Assembly (NCBI RefSeq): GCF_025060755.1
Contig: NZ_JANYUY010000059.1
Span: 1 to 46,752, forward strand
Length of the DNA stretch: 46,752 nucleotides
Source of the DNA: Paenibacillus doosanensis
Lineage (GTDB): Bacteria > Bacillota > Bacilli > Paenibacillales > NBRC-103111
Direction: 5' to 3'
Under the pieces are notes generated by a model. That model saw only the letters and a program-made list of their open reading frames with translations, searched no databases and was not told the DNA's origin. Shown in pieces: positions 39,247 to 46,752 of this stretch. Position 1 is the first letter of the stretch; the number at the start of each line of letters is the position of its first letter. Made by a program: the position numbers and the translations under genes.

Positions 39247-40752
39247 ATGAAGAAAGCGTTTTCGATCGGTCTGCTGTCGATGCTGGCCATGAGCGCCGTC
39301 TTATCCGGCTGCAGCGATTCGAGCGGCAGCTCGCAGGGGGAGAGCGGGAGCGGCGGCGCGAACGGAGACAAAAAGCCGGTGACGATTACGTTCTGGCACC
39401 GCTGGCCGGAATCGCAGCCGGTGTTCGAGAAAGCGATTCAAGAGTTCCAGGAAAAGTATCCGTACATTAAAGTAGAGATGCCGTCGATCGCTTCCGCACA
39501 GTATGCGGCGCAGCTGCAGGCGGCGGTAGCGAGCAACGATCTGCCGGATATTTTCGCCAATCAGAACGCGGTGCCGACGGATCAGCTGTATCAGCTCGAT
39601 CTCATCCACGATCTGGACGATTTGTTCCCGCAGAAGAAGAAGGACGAATTTTACGAAGGCACCTGGACGGAAGGCTTCACGACGATGAACGGCAAGGTGT
39701 ACGCGATGCCTCACTTCACGCCCCGGAGGTTCGCTCATGTCATGTACTACAATCTCGATGTGCTGAAAAACGCCGGGCTGTCGGAGAAGGATGTGCCGAA
39801 GTCTTGGGACGAGCTGATTGCCGTCGGGAAGAAGATTAGAGAGAAAAACAGCGATGTGTACCCGCTCATTCTCGGCGTCAAAACCGATTGGCTGATGGGC
39901 GGCTTTATCGGGCAGATGGCATCGGCGATCAATCCCGACGTATTGCCCAACGACGGCGCCTATGCCGGCTTTAATTACAAGAAAGGGGAGTACGAGCACA
40001 ACTCGGCCGGCATCGTGCAGACGATGAAGTTCATCAAGCAATTGCAGGACGACAAGCTGCTGCATCCGAACAGCCTCGTCATCGATTACCGCGAGGCGTC
40101 CGCCTTGTTTGCCGGGGGCAAGGCGGCGTTCGTCATCGACGGCACGTTCCTGACGTCCGAGCTGCAGCAGAACAATAATTTCAACAACTTCGGCGTAGCC
40201 CCGCTGCCGACCAAAGACGGCAAGCCGCAGTACTACGCGTTCCAGGGCGAGACGAAGGCCTCGGTGCATGTCAGCAAAAATACGAAGCATTACGACGAGG
40301 TGAAGCTGTTCCTGCAGTTTTATATGGACCGCATTTATCCGCTGGAGCTGGAGATGGGCGTCGAAGGCTCGCCGATCATCGCGCAAAATCAGAATACGAA
40401 GATGACGAATCCGCAGTTCCAGCAGGCGCAAAAAATTCAGGACCAGATGTTTATATTGTCGCCTCATCAATATATCCGCAATTTGGCTGCGATCAAGGTC
40501 AACACCGAGCTGAATGGCAAGAAGCCGAAGGAAAATCTCGGGAAAATTCTTGAAGGCTATATGGCCGGTCAAATTAAAGATTTGGAAGGGACGTTGGGCA
40601 AGCTCAGCTCCGACTATAACAAGGCGCTTCAAGATTCGATCAACAAAGTGGCCGGCGGCGGCGCCAAAATCGGCTTAAACGATTATAAATTCCCGAACTG
40701 GACGCCTTTTGAGCCGTATACCAAAAGCAAGTACGAAGAGCTGGGGAAATGA
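39247..40752 (+). CDS. Sugar-binding lipoprotein, family 1, locus B
   Basis: A 501-residue binding protein: signal peptide with lipobox VLSG-C (Cys at residue 22), a Ser/Gly linker, then a family-1 fold (PVTITFWHRWPESQPVFEKA; GKVYAMPHFTPRRFAHVMYYN). It shares the C-terminal ending (DYKFPNWTPFEPYTKSKYEEL) style with the locus A protein, suggesting related ligands. AAGGGGGAG precedes ATG 39247. First gene of the locus B operon. TATACT at 39198-39203 is a possible -10 box. Confidence 0.93.
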   Translation: MKKAFSIGLLSMLAMSAVLSGCSDSSGSSQGESGSGGANGDKKPVTITFWHRWPESQPVFEKAIQEFQEKYPYIKVEMPSIASAQYAAQLQAAVASNDLPDIFANQNAVPTDQLYQLDLIHDLDDLFPQKKKDEFYEGTWTEGFTTMNGKVYAMPHFTPRRFAHVMYYNLDVLKNAGLSEKDVPKSWDELIAVGKKIREKNSDVYPLILGVKTDWLMGGFIGQMASAINPDVLPNDGAYAGFNYKKGEYEHNSAGIVQTMKFIKQLQDDKLLHPNSLVIDYREASALFAGGKAAFVIDGTFLTSELQQNNNFNNFGVAPLPTKDGKPQYYAFQGETKASVHVSKNTKHYDEVKLFLQFYMDRIYPLELEMGVEGSPIIAQNQNTKMTNPQFQQAQKIQDQMFILSPHQYIRNLAAIKVNTELNGKKPKENLGKILEGYMAGQIKDLEGTLGKLSSDYNKALQDSINKVAGGGAKIGLNDYKFPNWTPFEPYTKSKYEELGK

Positions 40753-40791
40753 CGGGCTTCTACCATCTAATGCGCAAAGGAGTTGGACGCG

Positions 40792-41781
40792 TTGAGCGCA
40801 CAAACGACCGTACTGGCTAGGCAAGCCGCCCGCTCCGCAGCGGTCAGAAGAGAGCGGGCCCGCTATAAATGGGCATACTTGTTTATTTTGCCGCAGCTGC
40901 TGTTTTTCATGATTTTTACGATTTATCCGATCATTATGAGCTACGTGTACGCTTTCTACGACTGGAGCGGGTTCGGCCCGCTCTCCAATTTCGTCGGCTG
41001 GGATAATCTGACCAAGCTGCTGCACGACGATCAATTTTGGAACGCCTTCGGCAACAGCCTGATCTATATGGGAGCCAAAACCGTGATCTTAATGCCGACG
41101 ACGCTGATCATGGCGCTGATTTTGAATCAGGCGTTTTTCAAGGGCAAAGTGTTTTACCGGACGATCTACTTCCTGCCCGTCGTGACGACGACGTCGATCG
41201 TCGGCATTATTATGAAATTCATCTTCGGCAACGACAAGGCGTTGATCAACGAGCTGCTGATTGCGCTCGGCATATTGTCCGAGCCTGTTCCGTGGTTAGG
41301 CCAGTCGCATACGGCGATGGCGGTGCTGATTCTGGTAGGCTCCTGGAAGTTTTTCGGGATGATGATGGTGTACTGGCTTGCCGGCTTGCAGTCGCTTCCG
41401 GGCGACGTCTATGAAGCGGCCAAGGTGGACGGGGCCGATTACTGGCAGACGCTGCGCAGCATTACGATCCCGCTGCTGATGCCGGTAGCGACCGTCATTC
41501 TGCTTCTGACCGTCGTCAACAGCATGCATGTGTTCGACCTGGTCAAAACGCTGACGAACGGCGGACCGTTCTTTGCCACGGAAACGGTCGATTTGTTCAT
41601 CTACAACTATGCCTTCAGCACGAGCGGATTTCCGCAAATCGGCTACGCTTCCGCAGCCGGGATCGTCTTCGGCTTGGCCATCTTCATCATTACGCTGGCG
41701 CTCGGATGGCTTGCCAAGCTGTCGAAGGACGGGCAGGACGCCCGCAGCACCAAGCATGCGAAAGGAGGGACGCCCGTATGA
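40792..41781 (+). CDS. Sugar ABC transporter permease, MalF-type, locus B
   Basis: A 329-residue permease with six helices and the EAA loop YEAAKVDGADYWQTLRSITIPLLMP. I start at TTG 40792 with AAAGGAG 9 bp upstream rather than TTG 40783, which lies inside the site. It overlaps the next permease gene by 4 bp. Confidence 0.92.
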   Translation: MSAQTTVLARQAARSAAVRRERARYKWAYLFILPQLLFFMIFTIYPIIMSYVYAFYDWSGFGPLSNFVGWDNLTKLLHDDQFWNAFGNSLIYMGAKTVILMPTTLIMALILNQAFFKGKVFYRTIYFLPVVTTTSIVGIIMKFIFGNDKALINELLIALGILSEPVPWLGQSHTAMAVLILVGSWKFFGMMMVYWLAGLQSLPGDVYEAAKVDGADYWQTLRSITIPLLMPVATVILLLTVVNSMHVFDLVKTLTNGGPFFATETVDLFIYNYAFSTSGFPQIGYASAAGIVFGLAIFIITLALGWLAKLSKDGQDARSTKHAKGGTPV

Positions 41782-42608
41782 GCGGACGCCGTTCGTTAAC
41801 CGGCCTTCTTCACCTGCTGCTGCTCGTGCTTGGGGCCGTATGGATTTACCCGTTCATCTGGATGCTGTTCTCGTCGCTCAAAACGAACACGGAGTATATT
41901 AACGCGGGCTTCAAGCTGCTTCCGGAGGCGGCGCAATGGGACAATTATGCAAGAGCTTGGAAAGTCGGCCATTTCTCCACCTATTTTGCCAACTCGGTCA
42001 TTATTACCTGCACGACGGTCGTCATCGTAATCGTCATGTGCGCGCTGACCGGCTATGCGCTCGGGCGGGTCGCTTTTCCCGGACGTAAGCTGTTCGTTCT
42101 GGCGATTACCGCCACGATGTTTATCCCCAAAGGATATACCATCATCCCGATTTATCAGATCATCAAGAGTCTGGGGCTGCTCAATACGCTGCCCGGCATC
42201 ATATTGGCCGAATCGTCGGGGGCGCATGTGCTGTTCATTCTGCTTTATATGACGTATTTCCATAACCTGCCCAAGGAGCTGGAGGAGGCGGCGGAAATGG
42301 ACGGCTGCGGATTTATCCGCACCTTCGTTCGGGTCATGCTGCCGCTCGCGAAGCCGATTATCGCCACTACGGCGATTATGCAGTTCATCTGGACGTGGAA
42401 TTCGTTCTTCGTGCCGCTGATCTTCAGCATCAACAAGCCGGATTTGCGTACGCTTGCGGTCGGCATGTATTCCTTCGTCGGCGAGCATACCGTCGATTGG
42501 TCGGGCATGGCGGCCGGCGCTTCGATTTCGCTGATCCCGGTCATCGTCGTGTTTATCGTGTTCCAGCGGTTTTTTATCGAAGGCATCTCGGGCTCGGTCA
42601 AAGGCTGA
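41778..42608 (+). CDS. Sugar ABC transporter permease, MalG-type, locus B
   Basis: A 276-residue permease with six helices and the EAA loop EEAAEMDGCGFIRTFVRVMLPLAKP, strikingly like that of locus A (EEAAIMDGCGFFRTFVHIM). AAAGGAGGG precedes ATG 41778. It pairs with the MalF-type protein; an ATPase is again missing. Confidence 0.93.
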   Translation: MSGRRSLTGLLHLLLLVLGAVWIYPFIWMLFSSLKTNTEYINAGFKLLPEAAQWDNYARAWKVGHFSTYFANSVIITCTTVVIVIVMCALTGYALGRVAFPGRKLFVLAITATMFIPKGYTIIPIYQIIKSLGLLNTLPGIILAESSGAHVLFILLYMTYFHNLPKELEEAAEMDGCGFIRTFVRVMLPLAKPIIATTAIMQFIWTWNSFFVPLIFSINKPDLRTLAVGMYSFVGEHTVDWSGMAAGASISLIPVIVVFIVFQRFFIEGISGSVKG

Positions 42609-42677
42609 AGCTTCAGGAGCGCAGCGGCATAGGAGTCCAGGCCAGTTATATCGCATTAGGATAAGGAGGAGAAAGCA

Positions 42678-44156
42678 ATGGCAAAACAACCGCATCTGAT
42701 TATATTCAATCCGGATCAATGGCGCAGCGACGTGATGGGGCATATGGGCAACCCGGCGGCCGTGACGCCTCATCTGGACCGGATGGCGCAGACCGACGGG
42801 GTGTCGTTCCGCAACGCCTTTTGCCAAAATACGGTGTGCACGCCGAGCCGATGCTCGTTTATGAGCGGCTGGTACCCGCATGTCAGAGGACACCGCACGA
42901 TGTACCACATGATGCAGCCCGACGAACCGGTGCTGCTTCGGACGCTCAAGAATGCCGGGTATTACGTATGGTGGGGCGGCAAAAACGATCTGGTCCCCGC
43001 CGAGAACGGATACGACGACTACTGCGACGTGAAATACAAGCCGCCCGTTCAGCCGCGCAGAGAGACGAACCTGCATGCCCATGACGTATGGCGCGGAGCG
43101 CCGGAGGGGGACAATTACTTCTCCTTTTATGCGGGACGGCTGGAGAAGGCCGAGGACGAGGAGAACTATTATGACGGGGATTGGGCGAATGTGCTCGGAG
43201 CGATTGAGCTGATTCGCAACGCGCCGGACGACCGGCCGCTGTGCATTTACTTGCCGCTGTTGTATCCGCATCCACCGTACGGTGTCGAGGAGCCGTACTT
43301 CAGCATGATCGACCGTGCCAAGCTGCCTCCGCGAATTCCGGCCCCGGCCGATTGGGACGGCAAGCCGAGCCTGCTGCGGGGCATCTGGGAAAAGCAGAAG
43401 CTGCAAGGATGGACCGAGGAGCGCTGGGATGAGCTGCGCGCCACCTATTACGGCATGTGCGCCCGGGTCGACCGGCAGTTCGGCATGGTGATGGACGCGC
43501 TTCGCGATGCGGGAATGTATGACGATACGGCGGTGTTCTTTTTCTCCGATCACGGCGATTTTACCGGAGATTACGGCCTGGTGGAAAAAACGCAAAATAC
43601 GTTCGAGGACTGCTTGTCGCGGGTGCCGTTCATCGTCAAGCCGCCGAAGGATGTACCGGTCCTGCCTCGGGTCAGCGACGCGATGGTGGAACTGATCGAC
43701 TTCCCGGCGACGGTGGAAGCGCTGCTCGATATAAAGCCCGGCCATAGTCATTTCGGGCGATCGCTGCTGCCGGTCATAGTCGGCGAGACGGACGAGCACC
43801 GGGACGCCGTCTTCTGCGAAGGGGGGAGATTGCACGGCGAGGAGCAATGCATGGAACGCGAGAGCACCTCGGTCGGCAGCGCCTCGGGGCTGTATTGGCC
43901 CCGCATTCAGTGGCAGCTGCAGGAAGGGCCCGAGCATACGAAGGCGGTAATGTGCCGGACGAAGGAATACAAGTATGTGCGGCGGTTTTACGAGCAGGAT
44001 GAGCTGTACGATTTGACGCTCGACCCCGGGGAAACGAACAACCGGATCGGCGATCCGGAGCTGGCGGGCGTATTGGCGCAATTGAGGGACCGGCTGCTGA
44101 CGTTCTATCAGGAAACGTGCGATACCGTGCCTCTGAAAGCGAATAAGCGTATGTAG
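42678..44156 (+). CDS. Sulfatase (formylglycine type), locus B
   Basis: A 492-residue sulfatase with Cys54 in C-T-P-S-R, the CxPxR site, and the N-terminal metal motif NPDQWRSD of the choline-sulfatase/phosphonate-hydrolase-like branch. Further metal residues lie in FFSDHGDFTGDYGL. It differs from the locus A enzyme (DLDSTRPD motif), so the two probably cut different sulfate esters. No signal peptide, hence cytoplasmic. AAGGAGGAG precedes ATG 42678. Last gene of the locus B operon. Confidence 0.92.
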   Translation: MAKQPHLIIFNPDQWRSDVMGHMGNPAAVTPHLDRMAQTDGVSFRNAFCQNTVCTPSRCSFMSGWYPHVRGHRTMYHMMQPDEPVLLRTLKNAGYYVWWGGKNDLVPAENGYDDYCDVKYKPPVQPRRETNLHAHDVWRGAPEGDNYFSFYAGRLEKAEDEENYYDGDWANVLGAIELIRNAPDDRPLCIYLPLLYPHPPYGVEEPYFSMIDRAKLPPRIPAPADWDGKPSLLRGIWEKQKLQGWTEERWDELRATYYGMCARVDRQFGMVMDALRDAGMYDDTAVFFFSDHGDFTGDYGLVEKTQNTFEDCLSRVPFIVKPPKDVPVLPRVSDAMVELIDFPATVEALLDIKPGHSHFGRSLLPVIVGETDEHRDAVFCEGGRLHGEEQCMERESTSVGSASGLYWPRIQWQLQEGPEHTKAVMCRTKEYKYVRRFYEQDELYDLTLDPGETNNRIGDPELAGVLAQLRDRLLTFYQETCDTVPLKANKRM

Positions 44157-44240
44157 ACGATGAGGCATGACGAAGGAAGACGATGTGAGGGGAATGTGAA
44201 ACTGAATATGGTAATATTATCCAATTAAAAGGGTTGAAAA

Positions 44241-44269
44241 CGGGCTGCCGATGTCATATCGGCAGCCCG
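44241..44269 (-). terminator. Strong stem-loop, terminator for the minus-strand small gene
   Basis: CGGGCTGCCGAT / ATCGGCAGCCCG, 12 bp perfect with a 5-nt loop. The minus strand continues TTTTCAACCCTTTT, the plus strand has no T-run. Confidence 0.65.
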
Positions 44270-44282
44270 CCCTCTCATGCGG

Positions 44283-44465
44283 CTAATCTTGATCCGAGGG
44301 GATGATTTCGTCCAGCTCGGTTTGTTGGCGGTTGGCCTGCTCCAGCACATGCTGATCCGTCTCGCTCTGACCTTGAATCTCCGCTGCGGCCTGCGCTTGA
44401 CGGTTCAACTGCTCCTCGGCTTGCCCGATCCCTGTGGCTCCTTGATGTCCTCTGCTGCTTGGCAT
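44283..44465 (-). CDS. Small Gln-rich hydrophilic protein, function unknown
   Basis: A 60-residue acidic, Gln-rich protein without hydrophobic segments (EEQLNRQAQAAAEIQGQSET in the middle). CAGGAGG lies 7 bp before its ATG and a strong stem-loop follows the stop, so it looks like a true gene. It is too short and simple for a family call; small spore or stress proteins have this kind of composition. Confidence 0.65.
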   Translation of the reverse strand: MPSSRGHQGATGIGQAEEQLNRQAQAAAEIQGQSETDQHVLEQANRQQTELDEIIPSDQD

Positions 44466-44640
44466 GTGCGTACCTCCTGACTTAGAATGGAAATGACCCG
44501 GTTAGTATGGATGATAAATTGCCAAATCATGCATACCGGCGGAAATACGCTCCATTCGAAAAGCGCGATACAAATCGGCAAGCGGCGCGTACCGTCCCCG
44601 TCTGCCAATTCGGAGCTTGCCATGGGAGGGACCGATTCAT

Positions 44641-45024
44641 TTGCGCATCCGAATCCAATACTTTGTTGCAGTCGTAATAACGATCATTCTAGGGCTAAGT
44701 TCTCGAAGGTTCGCGGACCGAATTCCCGAGCTGATTGCCGAGCATGCCGGAGATATGCTGTGGGCAGCCATGGTTTACTTCGGCTTCCGGTTTGTCTTCG
44801 TCAGAAGAGGCTTCATCCTGGCGGCCGTCCTAAGCATCGTATTCAGCTATGCGGTGGAATTCAGCCAGCTGTACCAAGCGGCTTGGATCAATCGGCTGAG
44901 AGATACCGTATTGGGCGCTCTCGTGTTGGGCAAAGGATTTTTGCCGGCCGATTTGCTCCGGTATTTGCTCGGCATCGCGATAGCCTGCGGCATGGACGCC
45001 TGCTGGCCGAGACGCAAGCGGTAA
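44641..45024 (+). CDS. DUF2809-family membrane protein
   Basis: A 127-residue membrane protein with about four helices. The pattern QYFVAVVITIILGLSSRR near the start, GDMLWAAMVYFGFRF, and EFSQLYQAAWINRLRDT is typical of DUF2809. The function of the family is unknown. TTG 44641 is chosen because GGGAGGG lies 10 bp upstream. Confidence 0.8.
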   Translation: MRIRIQYFVAVVITIILGLSSRRFADRIPELIAEHAGDMLWAAMVYFGFRFVFVRRGFILAAVLSIVFSYAVEFSQLYQAAWINRLRDTVLGALVLGKGFLPADLLRYLLGIAIACGMDACWPRRKR

Positions 45025-45113
45025 AGCGGACCGGACCGGTTATAGGGACATTCCCGTTCGTCATACACATTAGTAAGCTAGGCGTATCGCTATTTGTAAA
45101 GGAGTGGTCCATT

Positions 45114-45143
45114 GCTGTCCTTAACGGGACAGCTTTCTTTTTT
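45114..45143 (+). terminator. Terminator after the DUF2809 gene
   Basis: GCTGTCC / GGACAGC stem followed by TTTCTTTTTT. It is 90 bp past the stop; the rest of the gap to the VOC gene shows nothing else I can name. Confidence 0.75.
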
Positions 45144-45304
45144 CAATTAAAACAGGACAAAGGGCCTACATCGCCGTTTTTATCCAAAAAAAGGATAATG
45201 GACCGGCCGCATCGAATAGGTATAGCGCATATCGAATCTGCACCATCGCAAGCGGACTGCCGTAATCATTCGCCATCGCCGATGAAAAAGAAGGAGGCCG
45301 ACTT

Positions 45305-45655
45305 ATGAAAGTAAAACGAATCGTTACCAATGTAAACGCGCGCGACGTCGCCGCCGCCAAAATTTTTTACCAGGATGTGCTGGGGCTGGATGTATTAATG
45401 GATCACGGCTGGATCGCCACCTACGGTTCTTCCGCAGAGATGGGCATTCAAATCAGCTTCGCCTCGGAGGGAGGCTCGGGCACGCCGGTTCCGGATATAT
45501 CGATTGAAGTCGACGATGTCGACGCTGCGCTGGAACGGATGCGGGAAGCGGGGTTCCCCGCCGAATACGGTCCTGCCGACGAGCCTTGGGGCGTAAGACG
45601 ATTCTACGTCCGCGATCCGTTCGGACAATTGGTCAATATTCTTGCTCACGTGTAG
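45305..45655 (+). CDS. VOC-family (glyoxalase/bleomycin-resistance-like) protein
   Basis: A 116-residue protein with the two-beta-alpha-beta-beta-beta layout of the vicinal-oxygen-chelate fold: VKRIVTNVNARDVAAAKIFY, YQDVLGLDVLMDHG, VDDVDAALERMREAGF and YVRDPFGQLVNIL. Members bind a metal and act as lyases, dioxygenases or binding proteins for small toxins. GAAGGAGG precedes ATG 45305. The substrate is unknown. Confidence 0.88.
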   Translation: MKVKRIVTNVNARDVAAAKIFYQDVLGLDVLMDHGWIATYGSSAEMGIQISFASEGGSGTPVPDISIEVDDVDAALERMREAGFPAEYGPADEPWGVRRFYVRDPFGQLVNILAHV

Positions 45656-45710
45656 TAGAATCAGCCCATAGACCGGGTGATCCGATAGGTCAAAATATGT
45701 CTCTGGTCCC

Positions 45711-45738
45711 TTGGATTGATGTCGTATGCAAGTATAAT
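45711..45738 (+). promoter_or_regulatory. Promoter of the copper-amine-oxidase-domain gene
   Basis: TTGGAT, 16 bp, TATAAT, 36 bp before the ATG. Confidence 0.55.
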
Positions 45739-45774
45739 TACACTAAAATGCAAAAAAAAGGTGGATACAACGTA

Positions 45775-46440
45775 ATGAATAAAAAAGCGGTGGCAATGAT
45801 TTTGGGCGCTTCTCTGATGCTTAACGCGGGCGCAGCGGCTTTCGCAGCGGCGAATCTTGAAGAAATTAAAGCTTATTTGAATCACGATTTGAAGGTGAAA
45901 GTGGACGGAAAGCCGATACAGCTGCTCGATGAGCAGGGCCGGGTCGTGGAGCCGATTACATACGAAGGCAATACGTATTTGCCGGTGCGCGCGATTGCAA
46001 GCACGCTCGGGGTAGGCGTCGATTACGATGCGGAAACAAGCACGGTGCTGCTTGGGGTGAAGGCGGACGGCGTTGCCGTCGCATCGGAGGATTTCGATAG
46101 TACTTACTATTCCAAAGATAAGAACGATACGACCTATAAAGGCAAAGATTATAAAGAAGTTTTGACAAGGAAAGATCACGGCGGAAGCTTCATATTGACT
46201 CCTGATAAAAAGTACACGAAGCTGTATTTGCAGGTGGCGGCGCTCGGTAAAGACATTACGAGCATCGAAATCAAGGACAGCGACTCGTTCGCGCTCTTGA
46301 AGAAGGAAACGGTCTCGATCGACGAGGGGCTGAAAACGATTGAAGCGGATATTTCCGGGGTCAAAACGCTTTATATCGAAATTACGACGAAGGACGACGG
46401 CGGGTTCCTCGTTCCGCTAACTTCCTCTTCTTATAAGTAG
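45775..46440 (+). CDS. Secreted protein with copper-amine-oxidase-like N-terminal domain
   Basis: A 221-residue protein: signal peptide (1-24, LMLNAGAAAFAAA), then a short copper-amine-oxidase-like domain (VKVDGKPIQLLDEQGRVVEP; GNTYLPVRAIASTLGVGVDYD), and a C-terminal beta-rich region (about 100-221) resembling NPCBM-like carbohydrate-binding modules. Expected at the cell surface; these domains are common in Paenibacillus envelope proteins and usually bind no copper. AAAGGTGG precedes ATG 45775, preferred over a longer frame running from the VOC gene. Confidence 0.82.
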   Translation: MNKKAVAMILGASLMLNAGAAAFAAANLEEIKAYLNHDLKVKVDGKPIQLLDEQGRVVEPITYEGNTYLPVRAIASTLGVGVDYDAETSTVLLGVKADGVAVASEDFDSTYYSKDKNDTTYKGKDYKEVLTRKDHGGSFILTPDKKYTKLYLQVAALGKDITSIEIKDSDSFALLKKETVSIDEGLKTIEADISGVKTLYIEITTKDDGGFLVPLTSSSYK

Positions 46441-46474
46441 AACATAAGCCGGAAATCATATATTATGGACAGCA

Positions 46475-46515
46475 AGCTGATGCCTTCAAACGGGCATCGG
46501 CTTGTTTTATTTTTG
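46475..46515 (+). terminator. Terminator of the copper-amine-oxidase-domain gene
   Basis: AGC(T)GATGCC / GGCATC(G)GCT stem followed by a T-rich tail. Repeat copy 3 begins within the tail. Confidence 0.85.
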
Positions 46516-46679
46516 TTTAGGAAATGATGCGCAGCCATATCCTGTGGAAATCCGGGGGCTCCCCCGAAAGGAAAGTCTACCCATAGAACGATCCCAGCGG
46601 AATGGTTAGACGCCGATCCAGCTTAGGCTGGATGCGGACGGAATAAGCTTCAGAGCATCACGTCACTACCCTGAAAATT
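46513..46679 (+). repeat. Structured repeat, copy 3 (3'-truncated, about 167 bp)
   Basis: Matches copies 1 and 2 from TTGTTTAGGA to CACTACCCTG, with the CGGGG-GCTC-CCCCG and ATCCAGC-TTAG-GCTGGAT hairpins intact. It then stops: the TGGAAAT/ATTTCCA and TGCCGC/GCGGCA parts are gone. Its surroundings have nothing to do with iron, showing that the repeat is not tied to the iron loci. Confidence 0.85.
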
Positions 46680-46752
46680 TTTTAGCGTAGTACCTAAAAA
46701 TGACAACACTAAGCTAAGCGCGGCTCTTCATGTTTAAAAAAATCGCGCTCGG
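46679..46752. other. Unrelated sequence truncating repeat copy 3
   Basis: Begins with an inverted repeat TTTTTAG-N8-CTAAAAA (46679-46685 and 46694-46700), followed by AGCGCG...CGCGCT (about 46717 and 46743). It may be an insertion-sequence end or a rearrangement border; no coding part is inside the window. Confidence 0.35.

Noticed and set aside
41796-44168. A 790-codon antisense open frame, and others at 16052-17359, 22126-23535 and 39301-40632
   Set aside because: They lie opposite well-supported genes, have Arg/His-rich low-information translations and arise from codon bias.
44487-45308. A 273-codon frame overlapping the DUF2809 gene
   Set aside because: It runs across a terminator and another real gene in a different frame and resembles no protein.
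1-46752. CRISPR array, tRNA, rRNA, prophage or plasmid replication genes
   Set aside because: No regularly spaced repeats, cloverleaf sequences, rRNA segments, integrase or replication genes were seen.

Overview
The window looks like chromosome from a spore-forming, low-to-mid GC Firmicute close to Paenibacillus. The reasons are strong AGGAGG ribosome sites with many TTG/GTG starts, a yraG-yraF-adhB-yraE-yraD type spore-coat cluster, lipoprotein solute-binding proteins paired with AraC or YesM/YesN regulators, copper-amine-oxidase-like domain proteins, a ydaO (c-di-AMP) riboswitch before an NlpC/P60 hydrolase, and an anti-TRAP homologue. I place it by gene content only; no rRNA or tRNA is present.

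Layout. 1-6.5 kb: a probable insertion-sequence end abuts an ABC half-transporter that has lost its membrane domain, followed by its intact partner, a small P-loop kinase, a TetR/MFS efflux pair with a clear operator, and an AT-rich DinB-like gene. 6.6-9.0 kb: iron locus 1 has a Fur box, an AraC regulator reading in frame into a siderophore-binding lipoprotein across a second Fur box, a terminator, then copy 1 of a 240-bp structured repeat. 9.1-13.2 kb: an operon of PAP2 phosphatase, diacylglycerol-glucosyltransferase-like enzyme, response regulator and sensor kinase. 13.3-18.5 kb: two AraC regulators, two orphan solute-binding lipoproteins and rtpA (anti-TRAP). 18.7-23.5 kb: iron locus 2 (Fur box, Btr-like regulator, Fur box, FeuA-like lipoprotein, terminator, repeat copy 2, ABC exporter). 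23.6-29.4 kb: a UPF0756 membrane protein, the c-di-AMP riboswitch with its cell-wall hydrolase, a truncated haemoglobin, the spore-coat/adhB operon and a cytochrome P450.

29.7-44.2 kb: two back-to-back carbohydrate import systems, each with one solute-binding lipoprotein, two permeases and a sulfatase. One is on the minus strand with a divergent AraC regulator and a cre site; the other is on the plus strand with a YesM/YesN two-component pair. Neither sulfatase has a visible signal peptide and neither locus has an ATPase, so the likely scheme is import of a sulfated sugar with a shared ATPase, then desulfation inside the cell. 44.2-46.75 kb: a small Gln-rich protein, a DUF2809 membrane protein, a VOC protein, a secreted copper-amine-oxidase-domain protein and a truncated third copy of the structured repeat, cut off by unrelated sequence at the window edge.

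The most unusual signal is the repeat. Three copies lie in otherwise unrelated places, each directly behind the T-tract of a Rho-independent terminator, with a nearly invariant core and several conserved hairpins. I do not recognise it as a known riboswitch, ribozyme or intron. It is a good candidate for an undescribed structured RNA or small mobile element that targets terminators.
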